From NCBI RefSeq assembly GCF_029989365.1, contig NZ_JAPRAQ010000002.1, positions 372,001-436,000 of the forward strand: a stretch of DNA of 64,000 nt. The letters run 5' to 3'. The position numbers and the translations under genes were made by a program. Below the pieces are notes generated by a model. That model searched no databases. It was not told the DNA's origin and saw only the letters and a list, made by a program, of their open reading frames with translations. The stretch is from Bradyrhizobium sp. Arg816. GTDB lineage: Bacteria > Pseudomonadota > Alphaproteobacteria > Rhizobiales > Xanthobacteraceae. Below, in pieces: positions 61,900-64,000 of this stretch (its first letter is position 1; the number at the start of each line of letters is the position of its first letter).

Positions 61900-62817
61900 A
61901 TGGTCTTGCGCTCCGTCTGGTCGTTTTGGACCAAGCCCTATCGCGCCAGCCGCGAGGCGAGCTGGGCGGACGACTGGTACCACTGGCTGGCCTGGGGCCT
62001 ATCGGTCCACGCCGCGCGCCAACACTATCCGGAGACGGTGCTGGTGACCGATGACGCCGGCGCCCGCGTGCTGGTGGACGCCCTGGAGCTGCCGTTCGTC
62101 GAGGTCTCCACGGCACTCAACGACCTCGACGCCGATCCCGACTGGTGGGCGCTAGGCAAGCTGGAGGCGTACCGGAGCCAGAAAGCGCCTTTCGTGCACA
62201 TCGACGCTGACGTCTTCCTCTGGACGCCGCTCGCGCCAGCGCTCGACACCGCCCCGGTGTTCGCACAGCACCCGGAGCCGATCCCCTCGCTCTCGGCGAC
62301 CTGCTATCGGCCCGACGTGTTGGAGGCGGCGGTGGAGCCAGAGCCGCTGCCTGTGGAATGGGCGTGGTATCGCAAGGCCCGGGCCGATTGGCGGGGCGCG
62401 TGCTGCGGAGTCTTCGGAGGGGCGCACACGGACTTCATCCAGCACTATGCGGCCGAGGCGCTTAGGTTGGCGACCGACGCCCGGTACAGCGCCGGCATGG
62501 CGCGCCTGGGCGACAAGAGCGGACACATGATCCTCCTGGAACAGTACCTCCTGTCCGCCTGCGTGGAGTACCACGCCCAACGGCCGGGCTCAGCCTTCGC
62601 CGACGTCGAGATTCACTACATCTTTGATTGCATCGAGGAGGCCTACAACTCCGGCACGGCTGAGGCCGCCGGCTACACCCACCTGGCCGGTGGGACCAAG
62701 CGCAACCGCCGCATCTGCCGTGCTCTGGAGCGGCGCGTACGCCAGGACCTCCCGCTGTTCTACGCGCGTTGCCAGGAGCGCGCGCATCGATTTGGTGCTG
62801 CCCTTGCCGAAACTTAG
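61900..62817 (+). CDS. DUF6734 protein, glycosyltransferase-like with DxD motif
   Basis: This 305-residue protein has an alpha/beta start (WADDWYHWLAWGLSVHAARQHYPETVLVTDDAG) followed by FVHIDADVFLW with DAD at 102-104, the DxD metal-binding arrangement of GT-A glycosyltransferases. The rest fits a nucleotide-sugar enzyme (a C-x-GVFGG block near residue 165 and DCIEEAYNSG near 265). No membrane segment or signal peptide is seen. It begins five bases after the DUF6519 stop and is the last gene of the operon. DUF6734 is a recalled family name. Enzymatic activity is an inference from DxD and fold pattern; it might modify the particle, a cargo protein or a self-protection target. Confidence 0.78.
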   Translation: MVLRSVWSFWTKPYRASREASWADDWYHWLAWGLSVHAARQHYPETVLVTDDAGARVLVDALELPFVEVSTALNDLDADPDWWALGKLEAYRSQKAPFVHIDADVFLWTPLAPALDTAPVFAQHPEPIPSLSATCYRPDVLEAAVEPEPLPVEWAWYRKARADWRGACCGVFGGAHTDFIQHYAAEALRLATDARYSAGMARLGDKSGHMILLEQYLLSACVEYHAQRPGSAFADVEIHYIFDCIEEAYNSGTAEAAGYTHLAGGTKRNRRICRALERRVRQDLPLFYARCQERAHRFGAALAET

Positions 62818-63310
62818 CTCTCAGGCGCAGAAATCACACCGCTTGTTGAGGCGAGCGACCGACCCTAACCTTATTCAGCTCGCGGATCACCGCGAAAACG
62901 TCGTGGCCGGCCTTGCCGTCGGGCGTAGGTAGTCAGAGTGCATCAAACAACGAGAAGCGACATTCCGACTTCTCGACGAACACTCAATCTCGATCATCTC
63001 CGTGAGCAGCAAGTCCCGGATTACATATTCCAGAACCAGCTCATCCGAGATCGGAGCGATCCCACATGGACACTTCGGCATTTCCGATGGGCAGGCGAGC
63101 CCACCGTGGACCGGCAAACGCGCCTCTCGCACCTCGCGTATTGTCGCCAGCCATGGTGAACTTGCCTGGAGCTTATTCCGCCAGTCGCATTTTGCCGTCC
63201 TATTGGTTTGCCATTTCGATCTTCATTTGCCTTTTCGTCGCGCACGCGATTGTTAGAGAGCGACTACGCGAATTGAAGATCAAATGACGCTTGAGCATTG
63301 CCGCCGGTTT
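62818..63310. other. Gap after the injection-system operon
   Basis: No confident gene or terminator. Two weak candidates exist: a plus-strand 44-residue frame at 63153-63287 ending in a hydrophobic segment (YWFAISIFICLFVAHAIV), and a minus-strand frame around 62887-63132 containing MPKCPCGIAPISDELVLEYV. GC content falls here compared with the operon. The two flanking genes converge on this gap. Confidence 0.35.
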
Positions 63311-64000
63311 CTACCGATTGCACTCAATCTCGCAGTGTTGCCCACAACCTACCTCCGGCCCCTTTTTCCAAGAGAAGCCGTATGACCGTTTGATTGTGAT
63401 CTTTTTGACGCCCCTTTTTCCACACTGCCCCTTCGCTTCTTTGAGGCAATCATTGAGGATTGCATCAATGAGAACTATCCCGCCACATATCAACGCGGCA
63501 AGGCCGCCCACCAAACCGATCACGGCCAAGTCGATGGGATCGTGAGTTATAGCAAAGTTGACAGACGTCTTGACGTCTTCCCCATTAGGGCCTTTGAGCG
63601 CGTTCCCCAACGCGTCTTTGAGGCCGATGTTAGATATCTGACCCGTAAGTCGAACGATGGAGCCGTCGGCTGCTTTTCTCTCGTAAAGCACGACTTCGTA
63701 GGGCGCTGTAGTGCTCGGCTGGATCTCACCGTTAGCAGCGATGTGAAAGGTCTCTGGCTTCTCCGGCACCGCAATCAAGGCTAGCGCGCGTGCGTAGTTT
63801 TGCGCAATAGTCTGGTGTAGAGCAACCGAGTTTCCTGACTTAAACTGGACAAGGCCCTCCAACACGACATCCCGAGAAACAACGTCCGCGAACTCCGCGC
63901 TGTCAAGCTGAAGATCGAGGCTTACGCTCGTGCCTTCGGAAAGCTCGGTAGCGTCTACTAAGAGATATTTTTTCGCGCTCCGCGGCGCCTGGGTATCGAC
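63311..64000 (-). CDS. Cys-rich protein with one membrane segment (5' end beyond the window)
   Basis: The frame is open without a stop from 64000 to 63311, 229 residues visible, so the gene continues past the window edge. The visible N-terminal part is strand-rich (KYLLVDATELSEGTSVSLDL, VVLEGLVQFKSGNSVALHQ, YEVVLYERKAADGSIVRLTG). It is followed by one hydrophobic segment (LAVIGLVGGLAALICGGIVL) and a basic, Cys-rich tail (CLKEAKGQCGKRGVKK, then CGQHCEIECNR). No family is recognised. It converges on the injection-system operon and need not be part of it. An internal GTG at 63865 is a poor start because coding sequence clearly continues upstream. Confidence 0.7.
   Translation of the reverse strand, partial: VDTQAPRSAKKYLLVDATELSEGTSVSLDLQLDSAEFADVVSRDVVLEGLVQFKSGNSVALHQTIAQNYARALALIAVPEKPETFHIAANGEIQPSTTAPYEVVLYERKAADGSIVRLTGQISNIGLKDALGNALKGPNGEDVKTSVNFAITHDPIDLAVIGLVGGLAALICGGIVLIDAILNDCLKEAKGQCGKRGVKKITIKRSYGFSWKKGPEVGCGQHCEIECNR

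Noticed and set aside
32933..62817. Cryptic contractile prophage or R-type pyocin
   Set aside because: There are no capsid, terminase, portal, holin, endolysin or phage repressor genes. The AAA+ ATPase, Pvc16-type terminator and DUF4157 proteins are eCIS hallmarks and not pyocin ones.

Overview
The window looks like chromosome from a Bradyrhizobium-type alphaproteobacterium. It is GC-rich throughout. It carries an aapJQMP amino-acid transporter of the rhizobial type, an alpha-2-macroglobulin/penicillin-binding protein 1C pair, a sugar-decoration cluster, and several of the palindromic intergenic repeats typical of that genus. No species name can be read directly from the sequence.

Bases 1-20,998 are ordinary core genome. 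In order they hold a cysteine synthase; the general L-amino-acid ABC transporter (aapP, M, Q, J, all on the minus strand); cystathionine beta-lyase; a Na/phosphate cotransporter with a PhoU tail; a minus-strand run of LABN membrane protein, GT2 glycosyltransferase, PAP2 phosphatase and GT39 (ArnT-like) glycosyltransferase; then pbpC and a 1,734-residue alpha-2-macroglobulin. The core ends at tRNA-Arg(TCT), 20,922-20,998.

Bases 21,001-32,932 are an integrated accessory region. A tyrosine recombinase starts two bases after the tRNA and is translationally coupled to a 59-residue protein that may be its directionality factor. Behind it lie a decayed DUF2235 hydrolase, a Schlafen/AlbA_2 ATP-binding protein, a 1,258-residue SIR2 protein, a DUF4238 remnant, an ApeA-like HEPN protein and a serine recombinase. 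This is a plausible anti-phage defence island. I did not find the second att copy inside the window.

Bases 32,933-62,817 are one co-directional run of 20 genes, about 30 kb, encoding a complete-looking extracellular contractile injection system (eCIS). It has one sheath, one major tube protein, a Pvc16-type terminator, an AAA+ ATPase, hub and spike proteins (Afp7-like, LysM-like, gp27-like, gp5/VgrG-like, PAAR-like), gp25, two gp6/J-like wedge proteins, a tail-protein-I-like protein, a DUF6519 protein and a terminal DUF6734 protein with a glycosyltransferase-like DxD motif. Two genes carry the eCIS-marker DUF4157 domain with HExxH: a giant 2,364-residue protein and a DUF4157-OmpA fusion. They appear to share a W-I-x-D helical module. 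Six of the junctions are ATGA overlaps. No capsid, terminase, lysis or T6SS membrane-complex genes are present, so this is neither a prophage nor a type VI system. A perfect 14-bp FNR/FixK-type palindrome, TTGATCTAGATCAA, lies 137 bases before the sheath start codon. This suggests that the injection system may respond to low oxygen or the symbiotic state.

The window closes with a convergent, truncated gene for a Cys-rich membrane protein of unknown function.
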